Shown: positions 12,201 to 24,100 of the stretch, piece by piece
Position numbering within the stretch: position 1 is the first letter of the stretch
How the letters are laid out: each line of letters starts with the position of its first letter
Assembly: GCF_003073045.1 (NCBI RefSeq)
Contig: NC_037598.1
Location: 15,042,486-15,106,485 of the forward strand
Origin: Pomacea canaliculata
Lineage: Eukaryota; Mollusca; Gastropoda; Architaenioglossa; Ampullariidae
Direction of reading: 5' to 3'
DNA: 64,000 nt
The notes under the pieces: model-generated
What the model saw: only the letters and a program-made list of their open reading frames with translations
Database searches by the model: none
Told to the model about the DNA's origin: nothing
Position numbers and translations under genes: made by a program

Positions 12201-15200
12201 GAATGCAGTTCTGCTTCATCGGAGGTAGAAGAGAGACTACAACAAGTGGAAGCAGATGTAAGTGAAGGGACTTTGCAAGAAGAGGAAGCAGTAGATGATG
12301 ACATTGGTGGCAATGAAGCAACAAGCAAAGTGTGTGATACAGGCCATAGTGGCTTAGGGCTACCAGTGTTATTTCCTCATTCAACTCCAGCTGAGTGCCT
12401 AGTAAACAGCTCACAGGATGTAGCCTGGACCAGCAGTGTTGAGGCCAGAACCAGTAGCATTAGTTGTAGTCCCAGCCAGGGAGAAGCTGAGTGTTACAAC
12501 TCTAGTGATTGTATTAGAGAAGTCTTCAATCAGGGTACCAGTGGTGAGAGAGACAGGGGTCGTGTAAGTTCTGCCCAAGATTCCTCACTGCTGGACTTCT
12601 CTTGTGTGATAGCAGCAGACCCAGAGGGTTTAGGTTTATCTGACACAGAGTATGGGCCATCATCTAGCACACAGGTGGTGCCTTGTGCAAGCATGAGAAC
12701 TGACCCAGGGTGGAGGAGAGAGCACGGAGCTGATGACATGGTCTGTAATAGCTCTGATGCTTCAGCACCTTGTTTACCCCCTCGCCATGCTGAAGACAGT
12801 AATGTGGACTCAACAACACAGAATGGGTTGCATGTGACACACACAGAGGCTGGTCCTCAACCTGGTTGTGCTGAGGAAGGCATGGTGATAACATCACCCT
12901 CTTTTGGGGAAAATGATGTTGGCATCTTTTGTGATAGTAACTCAGATCGGGGGGCCTTCTCTGAGGCTTCTGATGAAACAGTTGGTGTTACTTCTGGTCC
13001 AGCAGATTCACAGTCCAGTGAAGTTTTACACACAGACCCATTGATTAGCATTGCAGACTCTAGCCTTGCTGGCCCGTTGCGGCATGATTCCCGGGAGGAG
13101 GAGCCAGATATTGATCATGCACATGGCAGCAGGCAAGTGTCTAGCGCTTCTGTAAATCAGCTGCCTCTTCCTGCCAGCATTTCAGACCAGCTATCTGTTC
13201 AGGTGACACCCAGTGCTTCTTCAGATGTGTACAATTTGTCTCCAAGTCTAGACAGTTGCTGTCCAGACCAACTAGTTTCCATGTCTAGCTGCTGCACGCC
13301 GGCTAGCACAGAGGGTAGCCAGGATGTTACAGTGTCATCGCGGCATTCGGTGGATAGTTCACGGCAGTGTTTGGAGCACATAGTGGAAGCCAGCACTTCC
13401 TCTCAGAGCACTACCATGCAGCAGGAAGGTGTGGAGGTTCAGATGCCAGAGTCCAGTGTGGTACCTGGGTCTGGCACATCAGAAGACTGTGAAGGTCTGG
13501 TGTGCAGGGTCCATTCCCAAGGAATCACCAGCATGTTTTTTGGAGAGGACAGTGTGGCAAGCGCCTGTAGTTCACAGCCTTCAACATCTATGTCTGTTTC
13601 CTCCTCAGAAGCTCAACCTGCACTATCTGCTACACCTGCTTTGAAGAAAAAGGTATTTGTGCTTTGGTTAGTTTCTTCTTTCAGTCCTTCCTCTCCACTC
13701 ATTTACTCTACTTTCACAATGATTCCACATTTGCCTACAACAAATTAAAGATCCAAATTGAGCAGGTGGTAACCATGCTCAATTGCAATGGTTGAACACT
13801 GCGTCATTGTGTACTAATAATATATGCATGTCAAACATGTTTTAAAGTATTCCTATAAATGTCTTATATCTATTTCTTTATAGTTATTTAATAAATAGTT
13901 TGCATTTCTGTTTTCTGTCTAATATTTGCCAGGTATTTTGTAACTTTTAACACATGCTTAACTGAGTTAAGTATAGTTTTTAATGAGTAGTTGTTTTCGG
14001 GCTGTTTAACCCAATCATGAAATTTGAAATACCACTTTCAGAAGGGCATTTTGCTTGCATTCTAGGGCTGTTCTTATAGGAAAGTGAAAAAAAAATATTC
14101 AAGAAAGATTGGTCTCTAGTGGGAAGAAATTGCCTCAAAAGTGAAATCAGTTGTCTGGAATTACATAGCTTAATACCTTTTTCATGCTATAAGAAAAAAC
14201 AGTTAAAAAATAAGTTCTTAGCCAAGAGGAGACACAAATGTTTCTGTAGGCTGTAGTTTCCCAATAAAAATTTTGAATTAACCTTATTTGAAGAAGACGG
14301 TAGTGAGTGTTTTCCAGCAAAAGGCAACAGTCAGCTCAAAACCAATGCTGTAAATGGCAATGTGCTCAGTTAAGTAGGTTGGATGCTTAGGTCTAAAAAC
14401 CTAATGATTTTAGGTATGGTTTGGTTAGATCTGAAGTGGTTATTGTGGATGGGGAACTTCTTTTTGAAATCTATGTGTGGGTGATACTTTCCACTTTGTT
14501 TTACCTCAAAGCATTGTGGCAAGCGTGGCTTCTTATAAGTTTTTATCATGGTGGGCAAGCACTAAAACAAAAATGTTGGTCAAGGACTAAAGTGTTCAAA
14601 CACAGAGAAGTTAGTGCTCTGAGGTACCAATGTATCTTTTGTTTCTGAAGTCATAAATGCACGTAACAAGTAGATTAAGGGAAAGCAAGGTCTGCAGTGA
14701 TAATGAATTAATGATTGTACTGTTGATGGATGGTGACAGGTTAGCTTGCTGGAATATCGAAAGCGTCTTAAGGATAAAACGGGACCTACCTGTAACTCCA
14801 GTAATAATGCCACCTCTCTCAAGAGCTCTCCTAGAGCAGGCAACCCTGGTCACAGATCCACCTTGGACAACCCCGTCACTTTAGCCCCTCTGCCTTTATT
14901 TGAGCCCCTTTCTGTCACCAGAGAAATGAGAGGTGAGCATCTGTTTTGATTTACTGGTTTCATAGTTGGAGAAATAAAAATTTCAGCTGCTTCAGGTAAT
15001 TTCCCAGATCATTGAGGGCAGCCTAACACCAAAAGCCACTACCATGGTCACAATAATAATAGTAAATGTAGGGAAATATAACTTCAAAATCACTGACAAT
15101 TTTTTTTAATTTTAGAATTAGACTTAGGTATAAATATGTGGATTTGTTTCTTAAGCTCTACATGCATGCCAAGTAAGAGCTGAACAAAATAATTTTCTTC

Positions 15201-17187
15201 ACTGCTTATATGCTTACTGCATATGTGTATTCACATATTTGGTCTTCCTAACATTCTTGCCTAAAATCAATATTTATTTTTCAGTTTCACTTTATTTTAT
15301 GTTTTTGTTCTAATTGTCTCCTGGACCGTCATCCTTGATTGAGAATAGCTTTGACATAGTTTCTTTGCACTAAATATCTCCAGATTTATTTTGCAGAATG
15401 TTTTTATGTTCTTTAAACTGCAGAGAAAGAAAGGAGGGAAAAGCATATGAGCCTGACAGAACGCTTACGATTCGAATTTGGTTTGGAAGACAGCGAAGAA
15501 GAAGAAAAGACAACCAGTTCAGGTAAAGGAAAGAGCAGTAGTGTTTATTTGTATTTTAATTGCTGTTTCAAGTCATACTAATTTCACATGAAGTTTGATG
15601 CAAGATTTTATGGACATTTTATTGTTTGACTTGTTGGAGGAAGGTTGTTTAAAAAATTAGTATTGAAGTACATACATTTGCTGTTAACAACATAATTATG
15701 ATTTCTATCATGCTTTGACAAGAAAAACTGATTCTGGACACAGTGAAAACAACTTTTTTCTAAAAAATTGTTTCTGCATTTTCTTATTTAAAGATTCGGC
15801 TGCTCATTCATCATGGGACATACCTCCACCACCACCATGTCCACCTAATGGTATGCCACGAGCACCAATACCAGGTTTACCTACTAGTGTCAGTCAAAGA
15901 GTATCTGAAGGCAAGTGCAAGAAAAAATGTGCATATAGGCTATCTGGCATTTCTCCACATGGTGTCCTTCCTTTTAAATCCCGATAACCTTTAAAAAATA
16001 TGAAAGTGCTGTACAAAAAATATCATTTGCTGCTTGTTGGGGTTTTTTTAATTTGCTAATTTGAATTGACCACATGGTGCATTTTTAATGTCACTCTTCC
16101 CAAATGCACCCAGCACATTTTTATCTAATTTTGAATTTCACATTTTCAGATGAAAAAGAAAGTAGCCATGCTGTCACCTCTGGGCACCCAGCAACCGGTT
16201 CCCCAGCAAATGTGATCCCAGCTGCTGCAGCCGTATCGAACACAGGCACAGGGAATAACCACAGCCCTGCTGTACAGCTGCCTCTTGGGAGCACAGCACC
16301 TCACAGTCATACCCAGTTGCCAGTTGGCCTTGCCTGGCCTTCCAAGCTTCATGATTTGCAGCATGGCTCTCTTGGGCTAGGTCTGGGAGGAGTAGCTGCA
16401 GCCACCCCACACCAACATCTCTCCTCTTCATCAACATTTAGTCACAGTGTAACACAGCATTCTTCAATCCCACATTTTCAAGGTGAGTGAAGTCCAGTGA
16501 CACATGGAATCAGTTCTTATATATTCAAATACAAGTTTCATATGATTTGTGTCAAAAGGGATCATTACAAACTTGTCTCATAATCTGTAGCAAAGATTTA
16601 TGCTGCAAATAGACCACTACAAATATTTGCTTCTGCATAGATTTGATGTGCACTTGTCAAAATTAACCACTTTTTATTTTGCAGATGGTCTTGTTTGTCA
16701 TGTTTCAGGACAACTTGGAGGTACACATTTACCAAATGGAGCTCACAGTCAGCCAGCACCCACATCCTTTCAGCAGTCAAGCCTGGTGGGGGTGCCTTCT
16801 ACATTTCCTCTAACAAGCCACCAACCTTACTCCCTGGCAGGAAAGCAGCAGCCTCCTCCGCCACCCCCACCGCCACCTCCACCACCGCCAGCCACTGCCT
16901 ACCCATCTTTCCTTGCTCAGTCTCGAACTCTTCCTCCTCCACCACACCTACATCCTACACAGACATCCGCTCAGCAACCTGCTCGTCATGGGCGAAGTTC
17001 AAGTTTTTCTGTTCTGTCCACCACCACCTCTTCATCACATGGGAACAGCATTCGAGCCAGACACTCCTCTGGTGACCATGCTTCGGGACGCATGCACGGC
17101 CACTATCATTTTGACCAGTTTAGCCAAACTTCCAAACATAAAGGTCACCATGGCAATCATTCAAGCTCTGACAGAAAACGACACTGA
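237..17187 (+). CDS. SETD5/KMT2E: KMT2E/SETD5-type SET-domain chromatin regulator, 5'-truncated by window edge
   Basis: Twenty-two exons join in one frame for about 1,835 residues: 237-269, 537-601, 1046-1139, 1340-1417, 1790-1893, 2293-2410, 2902-3011, 4473-4544, 4721-4931, 5040-5282, 6822-6935, 8483-8703, 9101-9368, 9532-9744, 9890-10028, 10197-10474, 11751-13652, 14740-14932, 15424-15522, 15794-15910, 16150-16482, 16685-17187. The family acts in the nucleus as a chromatin and transcription regulator. The SET domain spans exons 4-8 (window residues about 70-190), with the family motif RRSCTPNAE, then FDFDY and a post-SET-like [10 protein letters not shown]. Downstream are the family blocks [29 protein letters not shown] and [13 protein letters not shown] 634-codon Ser/acidic exon and a poly-proline tract (16,854-16,889) precede the His-rich end at DRKRH. 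The usual NHSC catalytic motif is replaced, as in human KMT2E and SETD5, which argues against robust methyltransferase activity. The N-terminus, including any PHD finger, is outside the window. SETD5 and KMT2E cannot be separated by eye. Confidence 0.93.
3046..3261. mobile_element. hAT-type MITE, 200 bp, with perfect 8 bp target-site duplication
   Basis: The element runs 3054-3253. Its left end reads CAGCGGTTCTCAACCT and the reverse complement of its right end reads CAGTGGTTCTCAACCT, a 16 bp terminal inverted repeat with one mismatch. It is flanked on both sides by GTTTAAGG, the 8 bp duplication length typical of hAT transposases. CAGYGGTTCTCAACC is the classic terminus of Charlie-like hAT elements. 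The interior is G/C-run rich and has no transposase, so it is non-autonomous. It sits in the intron within the SET-domain coding region. Confidence 0.9.
3340..4130 (-). mobile_element. Non-LTR retrotransposon (LINE) reverse-transcriptase fragment, degraded
   Basis: Read on the minus strand, pieces of a LINE reverse transcriptase appear in order: a motif like [15 protein letters not shown], a block like [19 protein letters not shown] with [12 protein letters not shown], then the catalytic-type FVDD followed by ISLLSH near 3,560-3,585. The reading is interrupted by stops and frame changes, so it is dead. It resembles RTE-like elements, but the clade is uncertain. It lies antisense in an intron of the SET-domain gene. 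Confidence 0.85.
5283..6821 (+). other. 1.5 kb intron of the SETD5/KMT2E-like gene
   Basis: Apart from the small hAT derivative near 6,400 I see no coding exon or RNA gene here. Short open frames at 6,000-6,215 and 6,331-6,633 lack splice context and family similarity. Confidence 0.6.
6369..6435. mobile_element. 51 bp hAT deletion derivative flanked by 8 bp duplication
   Basis: The 51 bp from 6377 to 6427 begins CAGGCATGTCAAAC, and the reverse complement of its end is CATGCATGTCAAAC, a 13/14 match. Both sides carry the identical octamer CTCTAGAC. Terminal inverted repeats plus an 8 bp duplication indicate a hAT insertion with almost all internal sequence missing. It is in the intron between the exons ending at 5282 and starting at 6822. 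Confidence 0.75.
6936..8482 (+). other. 1.5 kb intron of the SETD5/KMT2E-like gene, no feature seen
   Basis: The sequence between the [11 protein letters not shown] exon and the exon starting KEEITADSY has no recognisable element. Open frames here are short and show no similarity I can name. Confidence 0.6.
13653..14739 (+). other. 1.1 kb intron of the SETD5/KMT2E-like gene, no feature seen
   Basis: This AT-rich intron separates the large Ser-rich exon from the exon beginning VSLLEYRKR. The spliced product gives [12 protein letters not shown], a block I recognise from KMT2E, which supports both splice sites. Confidence 0.7.
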
Positions 17188-19080
17188 TGCAGCTCAGATT
17201 TCTAGGAAGTATATGGTCAAGTGAAAAGTACAGATGACATTTTCACAAGGAGTATGCTGCTTTTTTCTTTTAGGGAAAGTGCCAGGTGCATCTGATGGAG
17301 CCAGGTTTCCTAATTCATTTTTCTCACCTGCTGAATGTTGTAGAATGTCATCAGTCTGTACTTGAGACTAACTGGTACAGGGAGTCTTGCTTATAAATGC
17401 TGTTAAATGACTTTCAATAGCTGTTAACAGTCAGCAAGATTCATAGTATATAGGATTGGGTAATGGCTTTTGTGTCAGCAGCAGAATGACAGAATTTTGT
17501 GTGTGTGCATGCATGCATGCACAGAAAAAATGGTTGATTCATTAAAACATCTAAATGTATTTTTTTAAAAACAGCTTCATCTGTTGTCACTCATTTCTCA
17601 GCCCAGAAAACTCCACCTTGCATGTGTAACCAGCAGATCATATTTTTGTAGTCTGAATGTGTTCAATGCTTCAAGGACATGTGGCGTGCTACTTCAACCT
17701 GTACAAGTGTGGCGTGAAGCGACCTGGTTCAGCCCATGATTTGCAGCTGCTAGCTTCTGTGCTATTGGTTATCAATGGCAACAGAAACAGGTGAACAAGT
17801 CATGACTGGCGTTGCTGTGTGTTCAGTGTCAGTGCCTTGAGTAAGAGCTGTGAGCAACCATTGTGACTCAAAACTTACACTGCGCGGATGTCTGTTAGAC
17901 AGATCACATTTTTTGCTCTTTCTCTCCCCACCATTTTTTTTCTTTTTTGAAAACAACTTCACAGGGCAATGGTGCTGTATGTAGAAACAGATTTGCTCGC
18001 AGTGGCAAGTGCTAACTCCATGGTTACATTTTTGTACAATGATAACCTGGAGGCACATCAAGTTAGATGTGTTGCTTCTGTGTGCATAGCAGTATCTGTT
18101 CAAAAATGCTAGGAAGTGCATAGCTGTGTTGAGTTGCAGCAAACTTTGACTATTGAAATACTTCTGAATTTACCATGTTGTGTTTATTGATTTATCCTCA
18201 ATTTTATAGGTTAGAATTTGGAAGTGTACATGAATGTTACATAATATGGAAACAGTTTTTGATGGGTTTTATGAGTGGGCTGTTTAGGAAATTTTTCCTT
18301 TGTTTCTGAGCTTAAGCAGTATTTTGTTATTGCATGTTATGAGCGTGTATGTGTAATGTTTTGTTCATACTTATGAAACAATTTGCAAGTGTGTATTGGG
18401 GTAGGAATGGAGTGATTGAAAGAGTGCATGGTAGCATGCTTGTAACATTTGCATGGTAGCATAGAGAAAAGTGGTTTTTATATGTGAATGAAATATTTAT
18501 TGTCTGTAAACTTTTAAAAAAAAAATCAGTTGTCTCAGCAACTTTAGTTTGCTTTAGCAGCTCGGCTAACAGAAGCTTAAAAAGTCATATAAAGTATATA
18601 GTAACCTTACCATAACCTTGTTGTCCAGATGGACATTAACCTGTAAATATTGCCATTTTTGTATCTTGGGCCCATTAGCTGTAAGTTCTTTAAGTTTCTT
18701 CTGTTAATTTTATAGATGTTGGCATAGCCTTCGTTAAAAAGCAGATCTACACGCCCTTTTCCAATCTGTAAATACTCTGCACACAGTGCCAGCATTTGCA
18801 GGTGATAACTCTATATAGTTGAATCTTGTTTAATAATCAGTTTCGTCAGTTGAAATTGAGCTTCTCAATTCCATACATAATACCTAGCTTTTATTGGTGC
18901 CTGTTGTGGGTGTTACTGTACATAGTGAAAGAGGCTGCCCGTAGAATAACAAAGCCAGTTTGTCTTGGTTCCAGTGGCTGCCTGTTGTAGCATTTGCACC
19001 TGAATCAGGTGAACTCTTCTTTCTTCCTCTGAGAGTTGCATTTGCTGTAAATAAAAATCTCTTACTCTGCTGTTGTGCAT
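17188..19080 (+). other. Probable 3' UTR of the SETD5/KMT2E-like gene
   Basis: This is AT-rich sequence without supported coding exons, running from the stop codon to the first convincing poly(A) signal. It includes a GCAT tetranucleotide run near 17,508-17,521. The extent is inferred from the signal at 19,050 and the GT-rich tract after it. Confidence 0.55.
19050..19055 (+). terminator. Poly(A) signal AATAAA of the SETD5/KMT2E-like gene
   Basis: A canonical AATAAA is followed within 20-60 bases by a T- and GT-rich stretch, the expected downstream element. Cleavage is expected near 19,070-19,080. No transcript evidence is available. Confidence 0.5.
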
Positions 19081-19671
19081 TTTTGATATTTTGTGTTTTG
19101 TGTACAGTTTTGGTATGTTGAAATGTATATACCACTTATAAAAACAGGTTTTAAAAGAAGTTAGACAATGTCCTGCATCAAAACTGTACAGATTTAAAAA
19201 GTATGATTCATACGAATGACCCTGTTTTGTGGTGTGTTTTTTTTTGGTTAAGAGTGCTGTGTTTGAAATCTTAATTGAATGGTTTTACAGTTATCCTTTC
19301 TTTCTTACTAATTATGGGAATTTATTCATCAGCTCAAAATTTCATGGACCCTCCACCCACCTCCAAAGATCATCAAATTTCATGGAAATGCGAAACACTA
19401 CTTTGCTGACATTGAAATTTTGTATTGAGGATGACAGAGGTGTATTGTTTCTTGACAGCTGCTGTATCATTAGAGCTGACGAGGCTGTGACAGTGACTGT
19501 GTACTTGGCACAAATGGTCTTTGCTCAGTTCTGTTTCTCGTGACCACCTTAGAAGACCTCTCATTATAAGATCATGCCTGCTGCAGATTTCTGGGCAGAT
19601 GAACAACAGAAAACAGCTGAACTCAACTAATGCATGAAAAAAATAGCACAAAATACTGTTCATAATTTTTA

Positions 19672-19677
19672 TTTATT
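19672..19677 (-). terminator. Candidate poly(A) signal for the three-exon minus-strand gene
   Basis: TTTATT on the plus strand reads AATAAA on the minus strand and overlaps a second copy at 19668-19673. If used, the 3' UTR would be about 1.5 kb. Another minus-strand AATAAA lies at 20513-20518, so the choice is uncertain. Confidence 0.3.
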
Positions 19678-21146
19678 CTAATTCTTACGGATGCTGAGTA
19701 AATGGACAGATACATAGATACCAGCAAAGCAAGGTGCTCCAAAGCCAGAACTATCAAGCTGTGTTTAAAAGTAGTGTACCCCAAAATCTGTACAAAAAAT
19801 AAAATTCTGATACTATACAACAGTGAGCAATGAACTGGATTCAAAATGAGTACTATACACTTATAGTTCTAAATCCAAGGGCTCCAGCTATGATCAGAGG
19901 GGTTTGAACATAAACAGTAACATTCCCCTTAGTCCTTAGTGTAGCATCTTTGAAGTTTTAAGCATTAGGGTATTAAAATGGTTTTGGGAATCTGTTGTTA
20001 CTGATGAATTTGACCACATTCATGCATTAAATAAGTGAAATCATTTAAACGTTTTGAAAAGGCCGTTATTTGTTGCTAATGGGAAAGGGCACAAAAGATT
20101 TTATGTAAATTGGATAAATATTTTAGATTAATAGATTTACTATAAGCAAAAAAGAAATCTTAAGTAGGCAGACTTTTTTTAAAGGATAAACAATGATAAT
20201 CTACTATGAAATATACTATAAAGAATATGTACAGGGCAAAATAAGGCTTTGCGTGCTACACTAGCCTCTACCTGTGTCAAGTGTCATAAATATAGCACTA
20301 ACTGGCAATACTCCAGTTGTTGAGGGTGTATTGGGCTGATACATGGGAACCTTGTAAGAAAGAGGGAGATTTGTGCATGAAGGAAGAGATTCTCAAAGTA
20401 TACTGCTGCAGAGCAGAATTCAGTATTTTCACTTTATCACAGAAAATTACTTTGCATAAAGAGGTAAGACAAGTAGCAAGAACCATTACAGAATCATTTC
20501 TGCAGTAAAGCATTTATTTTGAGGTTTTGTGTTTCTCATCCAGCTAGTGACATAACTACTAGCTTGAACCTGGTGTCAGTGCACAGGCTGATTTTATGTA
20601 AGTGGATAACAAACCCGCAGTGAAGTTTGAGCACAGGATGTCCTTTCAACCTGCTGAGCATCTATCATATTGGTGAACAAAAATCAGACAACCACCTGAA
20701 GAGCAGAGTTATTCTACCGTGAATTAAATGAAGTGATAAGTTTGCTGTTGGTGGAATTTTCAATGCCGAACAATTGGTTGCTGGCACTTTACATGTAGGT
20801 ATCAAGTGTAACTACTTTGGCAGTTTCATATGATATTTCTACCCAAACTCTCCATGGATTGGGATAGGGGTATGGGTGGATCAAAAGCCCACATGGCCAG
20901 CTTCGCCTTCATAGCCATAATACCGTGCCAGCTTAGCGTTCATAGCCTATTGAAGATCATGTGTCATCCTACCACTCAAGACCAGGTCACAATATCCACT
21001 GGACTAGTGTCTAGAATGACTTTCCATCAAACAGCAAACAAAGGTATACAGTAAAATCTGAGAGTGAAGTTGCACTGATTTTATACACGTGTGCTTAATT
21101 TGGCAAAAAAGATTAGGCCTTTTTTTCCTTCTTATCACATGGCCAT

Positions 21147-24100
21147 TCATTGTTCTGGCATCGCAGATCCTGAAGGCGGCGTCTGAACCGCTGGCGGCGC
21201 TGTTGAAGGGGGTGCTGGAACGTGGAGCAGGGGTGGGTCGGGCAGGGACTGAGAGGGGTGGCTTGTGTAGAAGTCTGTGGTGGTGGTAGCAGCTGGAACA
21301 GCCGGGCGGTACCAGGAGAGACAGGAAGCCACGGTCTCACGGCAGGCGGGTCGCGCAGACTTGGCACGAGTCAGGCGGTGGGCGGCGCTCAGGGCCAGGG
21401 CGGGGCTGGCTATGGCCTGCAATTCTTCATGGTTGGGTGCCGCCGTTCCGTGGGTGTACCGATACGTAGTGGTGGGCGGGCCTTCAAATGAAGTTTTGGG
21501 CCGCCGCACCAACAGCTGTTTGACACCGTTGTTTGTAAAGTCAAGTTTGTATGTGGACACCAATGGGCGACTGCTTTCGATCTCCTTTTGTATGGGTATC
21601 CAAGTGTAGAAGTCGGGTTTGAAGGAGTAGGCCTTCCCTGGACTTCGTTTTCTACCCAAACCCTGCAACAGCAACAAAATAAAATTAGTAAAAAAATTAC
21701 TAAAGTGGTAGCCGAACGATGTATAAAGTTAAAAACTAAGTAGGTAAGTAAACAATACATTTGATGCCCAGGTAACTCTAATTCTCTCACTCCTATTTCT
21801 GCACCTTAATGAGCCCATACGAGACCAATTTCTTTTTCGAAATCAATGGATCTACCTCATTACAAGATTCGATTTAATTTATCATAAGATTTAAAGATGA
21901 CTGGATTTACTTCATTACATGATGCTAAAAATTACAGGATTCACTCCATCGCAAAACACTGAATGACTGGATTCATTTTATTACAAGGTACCATGATAAC
22001 TGGATTTACTTTATTATAAGATACCAAGATGACTGGATCCATTTCACAGCAGGGAACCAAAAAGCATACTTTAATGACTGGATTTACTTTATTAGAAGAT
22101 ATTAAGTCCCCAAATCTTATGCACAGACGCCTTCCCTTCACTTCATTTAAACAAATAAATGCACAAAAAAGATAAAATTTATGGCATCTTATCGCTACAT
22201 GGATGCGCCTGTCATTAACGTCAGCCAGAACCGGAAAGTTTGTGGTATTTATCGTATCCAAAATTTCTTCACAAATTTCACTTCTTGCTGCACAGAGGCA
22301 AAAATGAGATGTTTGAAGGATTATATCTTGCAAATGTGTTGGATGTATCTGCTGATTTTATTTTTAAGTAAGTTTTTTGTTTTTTTTGTTTGCTTGTTTG
22401 TTTGTGATGAATTTTGCCCAGTCAGTTGAATGGGTCGATAACCTTTAAGAGAAAGTAATTCCAATTTCAATGATAAGCACGTTTTTGAAATCTGTGCACA
22501 TGAAATAACTACAGCTCAAACCTGCTCACCTGTTCAAAGTAGAGTGCGTCTGAGAGGAATGATTGACGATTGTCATGGTGTGAAAATAGATGTCTGGCTG
22601 ATGGTTGCTGAAATAAACATAAATAGCAAAGTCTGTAATTGGAGTTTCGTTGATAATAATATTCACCGATTTTCGAGTGTTCAATCTCGAAAAACTGCTG
22701 TAGTCCAAGGAATCATAATACTACAAAAATACTGTTACGGTCATATCAAAGAACTGCCTGGTCCCCAGAGAGGATGTGAGGGACTAGCGTAATTTAAGCA
22801 TTGAAGAACTGCATAAAGAACTGTTCACTAAATCGCCCAAGCTGCATATATAGGTTCTTTACCCGTGTGGGCTTGCTTAGAACTTTCGTTTTATGTGACC
22901 TAGCCAGAGAGCTACCTACAAGTGCTTTGGAAAGTGGGTTGACGTGTCGCCTCTGCTTTGATGCGACAACATTGTGGTTATCAGCAGTCCAGGTTGCAAT
23001 TTTTTTTTTTTTTTTGGGGGGGAGGAGGGGCAAAGGACGTTACAGAAGGAACGAAGCTCGGACCCGTCCGGTACTTCCAGACGGATTTATAGCTTAGTAT
23101 CTGTCACACTTCCGAAGGAGACCTGACTCGACTCTATATATATATACACACACAATCTTTCAGTGTTCGCAGATGAAAGGATTGGAAGAAGCGTTTTCAA
23201 AAGTTGTTTACGTGTAGATGCTATTAATCAGATTATTTGATTGGACTATTGTTTAGGTTGGAACCAAGGGTGTTTACAATTGACATCCAGAAACTATTCC
23301 AACAGCACAGTTTGTTGGACAGAGACTGTATTCTGCTCACACGGTGTTAAAGTAACCTGCGCTATTATCCGAACAAGGGAGGAGAGAGACAGAAAACGTT
23401 CACATTTGTGACCACCGCAAACATAGATAAAATGTTTATAAACGTTTTAAAAGGAAATGTACTCAAACAAGAGAGAAAGAATAGTATTTTGTTTGAAAAA
23501 GAACGCTCTAACAATTATCTTCTTCTGTATGCGGGGTTGTTTGTTTTTTCAAAGGCTATCGCAATGGTCCTTAATGTTCTCTTTCTGATTTTTTTTTTTT
23601 ACCTCTGCTCAAGGGACACAGCTGTGTCAATGCAGAGTCACAATAAAAGTGTCGGAACAAAATTTAATTGTTAGGGGCCTGAGGTGACGGCCTGTCTCCA
23701 TTATTAACCGTGGCTGTCCCAGTAAATCTAGCACCGACATAGTTATATCCATGTCGTCTAAGCAGCAGCGTTTTATCGGTTGTCGTTAAGCTGTCGTGAC
23801 GGACATTATTGCATGTTGAATAAAATGTGAATAACATTCGGTTGATGTTTTGACGTGCTGACTGACCAGGTATAGTGTTTAAGAGAAGATACAGACATTC
23901 TCATCACCCACTATTCGATCTCAGAATTTTAAAAAAGCATATATTTTTTTTTAAATTTTTGCTTTCACCACATGAAAAGTGGTCTTTAAAGTTCATATGA
24001 ATATCCATTGCCTCGGAGGACTGATTAACGAACAGTAATTAAGGTTTTTTTAAAAAAAAAGGTTGATGGCTCCATAGCCTAGTGGTCGTATAACCAATGC

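Noticed and set aside
11909..13396. Several minus-strand frames of 60-140 codons
   Set aside because: They are antisense shadows of the large Ser-rich exon of the SETD5/KMT2E-like gene.
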